Source of the DNA: an uncultured Rickettsiales bacterium
GTDB taxonomy: Bacteria > Pseudomonadota > Alphaproteobacteria > Rickettsiales > UBA998
Assembly (NCBI GenBank): GCA_937982385.1
Contig: CALJMC010000169.1
Location: 1 to 7,528, forward strand
DNA length: 7,528 nucleotides
Direction of reading: 5' to 3'
The position numbers and the translations under genes are program-made. The notes under the pieces were generated by a model. The model had not been told where the DNA came from. It did no database searches and was given only the letters and a program-made list of their open reading frames with translations. Position 1 is the stretch's first letter. Every line of letters begins with the position of its first letter. Shown here in pieces: positions 1-7,180 of this stretch.

Positions 1-516
1 AAATTAAATCCTGTTGAACAAAGCGTCTCTGACATTGTGGTACCCTCCATTGAAGAACTGGGCTTTCGCGTAGTGCGCATCCGTTTATCTGGCCAAGATA
101 AGGGCAAGGCTCTCCAGCTCATGATCGAGAAAAAAGATCAAACATCATTGAATGTTGATGATTGCGCTGAGGTGAGTCGCACTGCTTCATTATTATTGGA
201 AGTCGATGATCCAATTCCTGGTGCCTATAACCTAGAAGTAAGTTCACCCGGTATTGATCGCCCCTTAACAGCTGAAGAAGATTTTGTTCGATATAAAGGG
301 TTTGTTGCCAAAATTGAAACCGATACATTAGTTAATGGTCGCAAGCGCTTCAGAGGTGACATTAAAGACTGTAAAGACGGCGTCGTCACTATCACCGTTG
401 ATGCTGAAGATTTCGATGTGCCATGTGCTGATATTGCGCAATCAAAACTCGTATTAACAGATGAGCTGATTGCTGCTTATCAAAAGGATTCCTCAGCCGC
501 TGTGGAATCCGCTTAG
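1..516 (+). CDS. rimP: Ribosome maturation factor RimP (5' partial)
   Basis: RimP binds the free 30S subunit in the cytoplasm and is needed for its maturation. The visible 171 residues contain the family hallmarks NVDDCAEVSR (helix of the N-terminal domain) and LEVSSPGIDRPL at the end of that domain, followed by GRKRFRG and a beta-rich SH3-like C-terminal part. A GTG at 37 could be taken as the start, but the frame is open to base 1 and the residues before it (NPVEQSVSDIVVPSIEELGF) read as the usual first helix of RimP. The true start is therefore outside the window, probably by only a few codons. The gene ends in TAG. It lies 54 bases before nusA, the standard head of the nusA-infB operon. 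The tail after the SH3-like part (SSAAVESA) is short and probably disordered. Confidence 0.95.
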   Translation, partial: KLNPVEQSVSDIVVPSIEELGFRVVRIRLSGQDKGKALQLMIEKKDQTSLNVDDCAEVSRTASLLLEVDDPIPGAYNLEVSSPGIDRPLTAEEDFVRYKGFVAKIETDTLVNGRKRFRGDIKDCKDGVVTITVDAEDFDVPCADIAQSKLVLTDELIAAYQKDSSAAVESA

Positions 517-570
517 AATAAACATTTAACCAACTAACGCTAAAAACGACAATGAGAAGGAAATAACATC

Positions 571-2133
571 ATGGGTGCAGTAGCAAACGAAGCTTTTGGT
601 AGCATTGAAATCGTACAGATTGCAGATGCAGTCGCACGCGAGAAAAACATTGATCGCGCGATTGTCATTGATGCAATGGAGCAAGCAATTCAAATTGCAG
701 GTCGTCGCAAATATGGTTACGAAAAAAATATTCGTGCTGAGATTAATGACAAAAATGGTGAAATCCTTCTCTATCGCATCACAACTGTTGTTGAAGAAGT
801 TGAAGATGACAACATGGAGATTGCTGAAAAAGAGGCGCTTAAAATTGACAAGTCTCTTAAAGTAGGTGATGAAATTAAAGATCCTTTGCCGCCGATTGAC
901 TTTGGTCGTATCGCCGCGCAAACCGCAAAACAAGTGATTGTGCAGAAAGTACGTGATGCTGAGCGTGATCGTCAGTTTGAGGAATATAAAGACCGTATCG
1001 GTGAAGTTATCAATGGCACGGTAAAACGTGTTGATTATGGTAATGTTACCATTGATTTTGGCAATGCAGAAGGCGTCATTCGCCGCGAAGAGATGATTCC
1101 CCGTGAACGCTTCCGTACAAATGATCGCGTGCGTGCTTATGTCTATGACGTGCGTCGTGAAGTATCTGGCCCTCAAATTTTCCTCTCTCGCACCCGCCCA
1201 GAATTCATGCAAGCACTCTTCGCACAGGAAGTTCCTGAGATTTATGATGGCCTCATTGCCATTAAAGCGGTTGCTCGTGACCCTGGTTCACGCGCTAAAA
1301 TCGCTGTTACAAGTTATGATCCGAGCGTAAACCCTGTGCTTTCATGTGTAGGTGTTCGCGGTGCACGTGTGCAAGCAGTCGTGCAAGAACTTCAAGGCGA
1401 AAAAGTTGATATTATTGAGTTTGCAGAAGATCCTGCAACCTTCGTTGTCAATGCTATATCTTCAGCTGAAGTATCCAAAGTGGTGATCGACGAAGAAAAA
1501 ATGAAAATTGAAATCGTCGTTCCTGATGATCAGTTAAGCCTCGCTATTGGTCGTCGTGGACAGAATGTACGTCTCGCATCACAGCTTGTTGGCTGGTCGA
1601 TTGACATTTTGACGGAAGAAATTGAGTCTGCACGTCGTACCGAAGAATTCTTGCGCCTATCAGCGCTCTTTGTTGACGCACTGAATGTGGAAGAAGTAAT
1701 TGCGCATCTTCTAGTAACAGAAGGCTTTGCATCGATTGAAGAAGTAGCATTTGTGCCCGTTGACGAGCTCGCTAGCATTGAAGGTTTCGATGAAGATGTA
1801 GCAACAGAATTGCGTCAGCGCGCACGCGACTCATTGGAAGAACGCTCAGCGAACGAAGCAAAAGCAATGAAGAAACTTAAAGTCAAAGCGGACTTGAAGG
1901 ACTTTGATGGTGGACTAGCTTCTGAGCAAATCATTAAGCTTGCTGAACAAGGCATCCAAACTCTCGATGATTTGGCTGACTTGGCGGCAGACGAACTGAC
2001 CGAAATGCTTCCAGATGCAAATTTCACTGAGACACAAGCGAATGATATTATCATGAAAGCACGTGCTCACTGGTTTGCTGACGAAGAAGAAGTCACTACA
2101 GAAAAGGAAGCTGATGGAGAAGCAGACGCTTAA
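571..2133 (+). CDS. nusA: Transcription termination/antitermination factor NusA
   Basis: NusA binds RNA polymerase and nascent RNA; it modulates pausing, intrinsic termination and rRNA antitermination. The 520 residues show the full domain order: N-terminal polymerase-binding domain (about 8-135), S1 domain (about 143-207, starting IGEVINGTV), KH1 (about 230-295, loop GVRG at 261-264), KH2 (about 300-350, loop GRRG at 327-330 in LSLAIGRRGQNVRLASQL), then two helix-hairpin-helix repeats (about 365-427 and 442-500) as in other proteobacteria. It ends in an acidic, probably disordered tail. The ATG is preceded by AGAAGGA at 555-561 with 9 bases spacing. Oddity: the KH1 segment usually reading DPVGAC is NPVLSC (254-259). 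The stop overlaps the start of the next gene by 20 bases, which suggests translational coupling. In other bacteria this operon is often autoregulated by NusA, but I see no site showing that here. Confidence 0.98.
   Translation: MGAVANEAFGSIEIVQIADAVAREKNIDRAIVIDAMEQAIQIAGRRKYGYEKNIRAEINDKNGEILLYRITTVVEEVEDDNMEIAEKEALKIDKSLKVGDEIKDPLPPIDFGRIAAQTAKQVIVQKVRDAERDRQFEEYKDRIGEVINGTVKRVDYGNVTIDFGNAEGVIRREEMIPRERFRTNDRVRAYVYDVRREVSGPQIFLSRTRPEFMQALFAQEVPEIYDGLIAIKAVARDPGSRAKIAVTSYDPSVNPVLSCVGVRGARVQAVVQELQGEKVDIIEFAEDPATFVVNAISSAEVSKVVIDEEKMKIEIVVPDDQLSLAIGRRGQNVRLASQLVGWSIDILTEEIESARRTEEFLRLSALFVDALNVEEVIAHLLVTEGFASIEEVAFVPVDELASIEGFDEDVATELRQRARDSLEERSANEAKAMKKLKVKADLKDFDGGLASEQIIKLAEQGIQTLDDLADLAADELTEMLPDANFTETQANDIIMKARAHWFADEEEVTTEKEADGEADA
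2104..2108 (+). promoter_or_regulatory. Ribosome binding site of the ylxR-like gene, inside nusA
   Basis: AAGGA lies within the last codons of nusA, five bases before the ATG at 2114. It supports 2114 as the start of the YlxR-like gene rather than an in-frame ATG at 2063, which would add 17 residues that do not resemble the family and would lengthen the overlap with nusA to 71 bases. Confidence 0.65.
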
Positions 2134-2728
2134 ATCAGAATCAGGTGAAGCCGCCACATGCATCGTAAGTGGCGCAGAATTACCTAAACAAAACATGCTC
2201 CGTTTGGTTTTATCGCCAGACGGAGTTTTGCTTTGTGACGTGAAGGGCAAGCTCCCTGTGGAGGGCGTTTATATTCAGCCTGATAGCAAAATCTTACACG
2301 TTGGCTTTGAACAAAAACTCATCGCAAAACATTTGTCAGCAACCCTTCCAGATGATTTCGACATATCAAACTTCATACGAAACACTCGGAGTCAGCTATA
2401 CAAACGTTTAGCAGAGTGGCTGAGTATGGCTAATAAATCAGGGAGCCTCACTTCAGGGTTTGTGAAAGTCGAAAGCGCATTACGTAATGAGGAGGTCAAA
2501 CTTCTCATTCAAGCCAAGGACGCATCTAATGATGGTCGCAAGAAATTACGCAACATTGCAGTGCGTGACGAGGTCGCAATAGACGAATCACTTTCTCTCG
2601 ATTTCCTCTCTGATACACTCGGGAAATCGAATGCGGTGCATATTGGCATCTTAACCAAGGTCTTTGCAGCAGAAATTCTAAGAGAAAGTAGCCGTTTAGC
2701 TGGATTTTGTGAAAAGGATGGTCTATAA
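2114..2728 (+). CDS. ylxR: YlxR (DUF448) / L7Ae-like two-domain RNA-binding protein
   Basis: This is the small gene found between nusA and infB in many bacteria; alphaproteobacteria commonly carry the two-domain form. The precise role is unsettled; the YlxR fold and the L7Ae-like fold both point to RNA binding or nucleoid/ribosome-linked regulation. The 204-residue product has a YlxR half (about 10-80: TCIVSGAELPK, then RLVLSPDG, then LPVEGVYI) and an L7Ae-like half (about 98-195: RLAEWLSMANKSGSLTSGF, KVESALR, LLIQAKDASNDGRKKL, and a late HIGILTKVFA segment). The start at 2114 is chosen from the AAGGA at 2104-2108 and from the family N-terminus. The YlxR half is diverged: the arginine usually next to the CI motif is absent (AATCI), and the usual GRG before the aromatic residue is VEG (49-51). 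The family call rests mainly on position plus the L7Ae-like half, both of which are clear. Confidence 0.86.
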   Translation: MEKQTLKSESGEAATCIVSGAELPKQNMLRLVLSPDGVLLCDVKGKLPVEGVYIQPDSKILHVGFEQKLIAKHLSATLPDDFDISNFIRNTRSQLYKRLAEWLSMANKSGSLTSGFVKVESALRNEEVKLLIQAKDASNDGRKKLRNIAVRDEVAIDESLSLDFLSDTLGKSNAVHIGILTKVFAAEILRESSRLAGFCEKDGL

Positions 2729-2773
2729 GGGTTCGATTCTGCGGCGATTTTTGAATGAAGGGTAGTTACATAC

Positions 2774-5398
2774 ATGTCTGAAGGCACTGATAAAGATAAG
2801 AAAACACTAGGGGTGGCGCGCCCAAATAAGCTGTCATTAACCAAAACGGTTGATGCTGGAAAGGTGACGCAAAACTTCACCCACGGTCGCTCGAAAAAAG
2901 TGACTGTTGAAGTTAGAAAAACCCGTACGTTTAGTCGTGCAGGTGCTGCAGGTGGAGACATCAACAAAGCAGAAATGGACGCAAAACTTGAAGCACTTAA
3001 ATCTGGTGATGAAGTATCCACTGTGCGCGACAAGAATCGCCTGAAGAGCGCATCATCTGAGCTCAAATCGCCTAGAAAGAAAGAGCATGATAGTGTCACA
3101 ACGCCTAAGGAAGCAGAAGCAGTTGAAGTAGAAGCAAAAGAAACAGCTCCTGCACCAAAAGTTGAGAAGGCCGTTGAAGAACAGGAATATGTTGCTGACG
3201 ACAGAAGCACAGCAGGCACGCGCGATAAAAAGAAAATGCGTATCATTGCAGGCCCCACGGCGAGAGAATCTACGCGATCAAGCGTCACCACTGCACCTGT
3301 CAAAACCAAACCCGCTCCCGTGGCTACTCCCAACAAACCATCCGCTAATAATGCCGCTGCAGCAAACCCTGCAGCATCTATTGACGCTTCAGTCGTGCCA
3401 ACTATTGCGGGTAAAAAGCGTGAGTTTGAAGATTCTAAATCGGACGAAAAGCGCGCAAAGAAAATTCGCCTCAAAGGTGGCGAAAGTGACAGTCGACGCA
3501 ATTCAAACAAGCTTACAATTTCTCAAGCTTTGGAGAGCCAAGATGAGCGCATGCGTTCTTTGGCATCACTCAAACGTCGTCGCGAAAAAATGAAACGCCT
3601 TGAGTCTGGTGGGTCATTGGAAGAGCGCGAAAAGATCTCTCGTGAAGTAACGGTTCCTGAAATGATTACTGTGCAAGACTTCGCTAACCGTATGGCTGAA
3701 CGCACAACTGATGTTATTAAAGAGCTAATGAAGCTTGGCACCATGGCCACTGCTATGCAGGCAATTGATGCCGATACTGCTGAGTTGGTAGCAACTGAAT
3801 TAGGGCACACCATCAAACGTGTTACTGATGCTGATGTCGAAAATATTTTGATTGAAGAGCCAGATCCAGAAAGAAGCATGAAGCCACGCGCACCTGTGGT
3901 GACGATTATGGGTCACGTCGATCATGGTAAAACGTCATTGCTCGATGCATTGCGTAAAACAGATGTGGTCGCAGGCGAAGCCGGCGGTATTACTCAGCAT
4001 ATTGGAGCATACCAAATTGGCGCCAAAGATGCCAAAGTTACTTTCCTTGATACACCTGGACACGAAGCATTCTCTGAGATGCGTTCACGTGGTGGACAAG
4101 CTTCTGATATTGTTATTTTGGTTGTCGCTGGTGACGATGGTATTAAAGCACAAACTGAAGAGGCGATTAGCCACTCTAAAGCAGCAAAAGTGCCCATCAT
4201 TGTTGCAATCAACAAAATGGATAAGCCCGACGCCGATGCAGAACGCGTCAAAAACGAACTAATGCGTGCTGATCTCGTGGCGGAAGAATTTGGTGGCGAC
4301 ATTCAAATCATCGAAGTTTCTGCCCAAACGGGTGCGGGTCTCGATATATTGATGGATGCAGTCATGCTTCAAGCTGAAGTGCTCGAACTTAAGGCCAATC
4401 CAGATCGCAAGGCGAGCGGCGTGGTGATTGAAGCCCAAATGGACAAAAATCGTGGAGCAATGTCTACCTTCCTACTTCAAAAAGGTACATTACGCGTGGG
4501 TGACTTGGTTGTTGCTGGACAAGCATGGGGTCGCGTTCGTGCAATGCATGATGACAAACGTCGCGTGATTAAAAAGGCCATTCCATCACAGCCAGTCGAA
4601 GTACTGGGTCTTGATATTGCTCCGATGGCAGGAGAAGCATTCTCAGTTGTCGTTGACGAAAAAGCTGCGCGTGACATTACTGAATACCGTGAACGTCGCG
4701 AAAAAGAACGCCGTAATATGGTGGCCGCTAAAACACTCGATCAACTCTTTGCTGAAGCAAAAGAAGGCGAACATAAAGTTCTCCCTCTCATTATTAAAGG
4801 TGATGTTCAAGGGTCTATCGAAGCAATTATTGGTAGCGCATCCAAGTTCAATAATGACGAAGTTTCTATCAAAGTACTGCACTCAGGTGTAGGTGGCGTG
4901 AATGAATCGGATGTGAGTCTTGCCATTGCGACAGGCGCCATCATTATTGGTTTCAACGTTCGTGCATCAACCAACGCGCGTACTAAAGCCGAAGAAGACT
5001 CTATTGATATTCGTTACTATTCAATTATCTATGATTTAGTAGATGATATTAAGGCATCACTCTCAGGCATGCTATCACCGACACTACGTGAAAATCTCTT
5101 GGGTTATGCGAAGATTAATGAAGTCTTCAATATCACAAAAATTGGTAAAGTTGCTGGTTGTAACGAGACTGAAGGCATGATTAAGCGCGGAGCGAAAGTT
5201 CGTTTGCTACGCGATAGCGTCGTGATTCATGAAGGTACGCTCAAAACACTCAAGCGCTTCAAAGATGAAGTGAAAGAAGTGAAATCTGGTTATGAATGTG
5301 GTATGGCCTTTGAAAATTATGAAGACATCCGCGCAGGTGATCAAATTGAAGCATTTGAAGTGGAAGAAATCGCAAGTTCCGTTGAGCAGCAGGCATAA
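2774..5398 (+). CDS. infB: Translation initiation factor IF-2
   Basis: IF2 is the GTPase that brings formyl-methionyl initiator tRNA to the 30S subunit and drives 50S joining. The 874 residues are within the usual alphaproteobacterial size. In order: an N-terminal segment with HGRSK (about 11-49) typical of alphaproteobacterial IF2; a long charged, Lys/Glu/Ala/Pro-rich linker (about 50-290) that is probably disordered; the IF2 N-domain (about 290-365, ITVQDFANRMAERTTDVIKELMK begins it); and the G domain with GHVDHGKT 380-387, DTPGH 426-430, NKMD 480-483 and SAQTG 516-520. Then come the beta-barrel domain II, domain III (LIIKGDVQGSIEAI onward), and the initiator-tRNA-binding C-terminal domain (about 790-865, with GMIKRG, LKRFKDEVKEV and ECGMAFENYEDI). 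All GTP-binding motifs are intact. The start ATG follows GAAGGG at 2757-2762 with a rather long 11-base spacing. It lies 45 bases after the YlxR-like gene. Confidence 0.99.
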   Translation: MSEGTDKDKKTLGVARPNKLSLTKTVDAGKVTQNFTHGRSKKVTVEVRKTRTFSRAGAAGGDINKAEMDAKLEALKSGDEVSTVRDKNRLKSASSELKSPRKKEHDSVTTPKEAEAVEVEAKETAPAPKVEKAVEEQEYVADDRSTAGTRDKKKMRIIAGPTARESTRSSVTTAPVKTKPAPVATPNKPSANNAAAANPAASIDASVVPTIAGKKREFEDSKSDEKRAKKIRLKGGESDSRRNSNKLTISQALESQDERMRSLASLKRRREKMKRLESGGSLEEREKISREVTVPEMITVQDFANRMAERTTDVIKELMKLGTMATAMQAIDADTAELVATELGHTIKRVTDADVENILIEEPDPERSMKPRAPVVTIMGHVDHGKTSLLDALRKTDVVAGEAGGITQHIGAYQIGAKDAKVTFLDTPGHEAFSEMRSRGGQASDIVILVVAGDDGIKAQTEEAISHSKAAKVPIIVAINKMDKPDADAERVKNELMRADLVAEEFGGDIQIIEVSAQTGAGLDILMDAVMLQAEVLELKANPDRKASGVVIEAQMDKNRGAMSTFLLQKGTLRVGDLVVAGQAWGRVRAMHDDKRRVIKKAIPSQPVEVLGLDIAPMAGEAFSVVVDEKAARDITEYRERREKERRNMVAAKTLDQLFAEAKEGEHKVLPLIIKGDVQGSIEAIIGSASKFNNDEVSIKVLHSGVGGVNESDVSLAIATGAIIIGFNVRASTNARTKAEEDSIDIRYYSIIYDLVDDIKASLSGMLSPTLRENLLGYAKINEVFNITKIGKVAGCNETEGMIKRGAKVRLLRDSVVIHEGTLKTLKRFKDEVKEVKSGYECGMAFENYEDIRAGDQIEAFEVEEIASSVEQQA

Positions 5399-5435
5399 CA
5401 ACACAGAGTCGCTCACTACAACTAGCGTTCAATTA

Positions 5436-5450
5436 ATGGCCTTACCATGA
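5436..5450 (+). other. Possible four-codon leader mini-ORF overlapping the rbfA start
   Basis: ATG GCC TTA CCA TGA sits in the gap between infB and rbfA. Its TGA shares bases with the rbfA ATG (ATGA at 5447-5450). No Shine-Dalgarno-like sequence precedes either this ATG or the rbfA ATG. The arrangement could allow re-initiation onto rbfA, but a sequence this short can arise by chance; there is no direct evidence that it is translated. Confidence 0.2.
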
Positions 5451-5845
5451 AAAAGAAGTCATCACATCATGAGCCATCCCAGCGTCAGCTGCGTGTCGGC
5501 GAACAAATTCGCCATGCATTAGCAGAGGTCTTGATACGAGGCGAAGCACATATTGATGATTTAGAAAGCAGCTCGGTGACCATTTCGGAAGTGCGTGTAA
5601 GCCCTGATTTAAAACATGCCCATGCCTATGTTAGCTCGCTCATGCAAGATGATGAACATGTGGTTACGGTGCTTAACGAACATCATTCCGCATTGCGCCA
5701 TCAACTCACTCAAAAACTACATCACCTTAAGTTTTCTCCTAAACTACACTTTAAGCTCGATCCGTCATTTGATGAGGCAATGAAGATAGATTCATTGTTG
5801 CGTCAACCAAACGTAGTACGTGATTTGGAGCCTCCTAAGGAGTAG
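5447..5845 (+). CDS. rbfA: 30S ribosome-binding factor RbfA
   Basis: RbfA is a KH-fold cold-shock protein that binds the immature 30S subunit near the 5' end of 16S rRNA and is needed for late processing and assembly. The 132-residue product has the alphaproteobacterial opening SQRQLRVGEQIRHALAEVL (from about residue 11), then VTISEVRVSPDLKHAHAYV, and the C-terminal LHFKLDPSFDEAMKIDSLL of the family. It is full length. The ATG at 5447 is the only sensible start: no in-frame start lies upstream within the gap, and the next start would remove the conserved opening. There is no visible Shine-Dalgarno sequence, unlike its neighbours, and the first codons are A-rich. The stop TAG is four bases before truB, and the last codons contain the truB ribosome binding site, so the two genes are tightly coupled. 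Confidence 0.97.
   Translation: MKKKSSHHEPSQRQLRVGEQIRHALAEVLIRGEAHIDDLESSSVTISEVRVSPDLKHAHAYVSSLMQDDEHVVTVLNEHHSALRHQLTQKLHHLKFSPKLHFKLDPSFDEAMKIDSLLRQPNVVRDLEPPKE
5837..5842 (+). promoter_or_regulatory. Ribosome binding site of truB, inside the rbfA 3' end
   Basis: AAGGAG lies in the final codons of rbfA, seven bases before the ATG at 5850. It fixes 5850 as the truB start over the in-frame GTG at 5820. It directly follows CCTCCT (5831-5836), which is complementary to it, so the site could be masked in untranslated RNA and opened by ribosomes finishing rbfA. The short loop makes a local hairpin weak. Confidence 0.8.
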
Positions 5846-5849
5846 TCAC

Positions 5850-6842
5850 ATGGTCACAAAAAATGCGATACATGGCTGGCTTAACCTAGACAAGCCCTAT
5901 GGAATGAGCTCTGGCCAGGCCGTAGGAAAAGTTAAGAAACTTATTCATCCAACAAAAATTGGTCATGCGGGTACGCTCGACCCATTGGCATCTGGCGTAC
6001 TTCCACTTGCTCTTGGCGAAGCAACTAAGACATCAAATTACGCAATGAATGCGACTAAAATCTATCAATTCACGATTACGTTTGGCGAGCAAACAAGTAC
6101 TGATGATATGGAAGGTGAGGTGACCGCTACCAGCGATGTAATGCCAACTGAATCCGCTATAAAGACTAGTATTCCAACCTTTACTGGCATTATCGAGCAA
6201 ACGCCGCCAGCTTTTAGCGCCATAAAGATTGATGGAAAACGTGCTTATCTACTTGCTCGCGAGGGAAAGCAAGTAGACATTAAGTCGCGGAAGATCACTA
6301 TCGAAAAACTCACCTTACTACATATGAATGGTACAAATACAGCGACCTTTGAAGCAATATGCGGTAAAGGCACCTATATTCGTTCGCTTGCGCGCGATTT
6401 GGCACTGTCTCTTGGCAGTGTTGGTCATGTATCAATGCTACGGCGAACGGGCGTCGGTAAGGTATTAGAAAAAAATATTATTTCACTGGAAAAGCTAGAG
6501 GAAATAGTACATAATGCACCTCCTTCAGGTGATTTGTCGGATTATCTTATGATAAATAACGTTATTTCACCACCTGACATTGTTCTGGACGACATCCCGG
6601 CAGTTAGGATAAACGAAGGATTAAGGGCGCGTCTCCGTAGGGGGCAGGCAATTCTTGCTGTTGAAGTAGGGGAAGTAAAGCATACATTAAACATGCTACA
6701 TACACTTCCACTCAGAGACATAGGCGAGGGGCGCATCGTTCAGTTAGTAAAAGCGATGTCTGGCGGGCAACTTGTTGCATTGCTAGAACTTAAAGGTCGC
6801 AGATTACTGACAGTACGACTGCTGAATTACGAGATGCACTAA
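5850..6842 (+). CDS. truB: tRNA pseudouridine(55) synthase TruB
   Basis: TruB isomerises uridine 55 in the T loop of tRNAs to pseudouridine and also acts as a tRNA-folding chaperone. The 330 residues open with GWLNLDKPYGMSS. The catalytic aspartate is D44 in GHAGTLDPLASGVLP. The conserved aromatic Y72 (TKIYQFTITFGE) lies 28 residues further on, the same spacing as between D48 and Y76 in the E. coli enzyme. KRAYLLAREG (130-139) and KGTYIRSLARDLA (173-185) complete the core motifs. The C-terminal part, with VRINEGLRARLRRGQAI and a final LLELKGRRLLTVRLL, fits the PUA-like tRNA-binding extension. All catalytic residues are present, so it should be active. The start is set by AAGGAG at 5837-5842. 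It is four bases after rbfA and 32 bases before rpsO. Confidence 0.98.
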   Translation: MVTKNAIHGWLNLDKPYGMSSGQAVGKVKKLIHPTKIGHAGTLDPLASGVLPLALGEATKTSNYAMNATKIYQFTITFGEQTSTDDMEGEVTATSDVMPTESAIKTSIPTFTGIIEQTPPAFSAIKIDGKRAYLLAREGKQVDIKSRKITIEKLTLLHMNGTNTATFEAICGKGTYIRSLARDLALSLGSVGHVSMLRRTGVGKVLEKNIISLEKLEEIVHNAPPSGDLSDYLMINNVISPPDIVLDDIPAVRINEGLRARLRRGQAILAVEVGEVKHTLNMLHTLPLRDIGEGRIVQLVKAMSGGQLVALLELKGRRLLTVRLLNYEMH

Positions 6843-6874
6843 ACACTGTAACATATAACATTAGGAGAACTACG

Positions 6875-7144
6875 ATGTCGGTAACTGCAGAACGCAAACA
6901 AGGTCTTATCAAAGATTACGCAACTCACGAAGGAGATACGGGCTCCCCAGAAGTACAAGTTGCAGTACTTACAGAGCGTATCACTACGCTTACAGAACAT
7001 TTTAAATCGCATCACAAAGATCACCACTCACGTCGTGGTTTGTTGGTGATGGTTGGACGTCGCCGTCGCTTGCTCGACTACCTTAAAGCTAAAGATGCTA
7101 ATCGTTATACCGATCTCATCAAGCGCTTAGGTCTTCGTAAGTAA
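6875..7144 (+). CDS. rpsO: 30S ribosomal protein uS15 (S15)
   Basis: uS15 is a primary binder of the 16S rRNA central domain and contributes to bridges with the 50S subunit. The 89-residue length equals that of the E. coli protein. Family hallmarks are all visible: EGDTGSPEVQVAVLTERI, LTEHFKSHHKDHHSRRGLL, MVGRRRRLLDYL and the C-terminal LIKRLGLRK. AGGAG at 6863-6867 precedes the ATG by seven bases. In E. coli the S15 protein represses its own mRNA through a pseudoknot at the start; the short leader here gives no structure I can defend. Its position after truB is standard, but the gene that follows is rpoZ rather than the usual pnp. Confidence 0.99.
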   Translation: MSVTAERKQGLIKDYATHEGDTGSPEVQVAVLTERITTLTEHFKSHHKDHHSRRGLLVMVGRRRRLLDYLKAKDANRYTDLIKRLGLRK

Positions 7145-7180
7145 CCTACAAATAACCATACTAACATTGGAGATTGTCAC

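Noticed and set aside
37..39. GTG as the rimP start
   Set aside because: The frame is open to base 1 and the upstream residues match the first helix of RimP, so the gene is cut by the window edge.
526..1212. Minus-strand 228-residue open frame antisense to nusA
   Set aside because: It lies across a clearly real nusA, has no recognisable family features and is explained by the codon bias of the opposite strand.
2063..2065. ATG at 2063 as the start of the YlxR-like gene
   Set aside because: It would add a basic 17-residue stretch inside nusA with no family likeness; the ATG at 2114 has a well placed AAGGA.
2729..2739. GGGTTCGATTC resembling a tRNA T arm, in the ylxR-infB gap
   Set aside because: No matching acceptor, D or anticodon arms can be found around it, and the upstream sequence is coding.
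2509..3510. Minus-strand 333-residue open frame antisense to the ylxR end and the infB linker
   Set aside because: It is long, but its Ser/Ala/Phe/Leu-rich composition is the mirror of the low-complexity linker codons on the plus strand. It crosses two real genes and shows no motif of its own.
5410..5427. CGCT/AGCG inverted repeat in the infB-rbfA gap
   Set aside because: A four-base-pair stem with a ten-base loop and no U tract is too weak for a terminator.
5820..5822. GTG at 5820 as the truB start
   Set aside because: The ATG at 5850 has a strong AAGGAG at the right distance and gives the usual TruB N-terminus.
6517..6531. Perfect five-base-pair hairpin CACCT-CCTTC-AGGTG
   Set aside because: It is in the middle of truB, short, and has no following U tract, so it is not a terminator; probably a chance inverted repeat.
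6854..6859. TATAAC as a -10 element for an rpsO promoter
   Set aside because: The sequence 16-18 bases upstream (around 6830-6837) bears no likeness to a -35 element, and the gap is AT-rich, so a chance match is likely.
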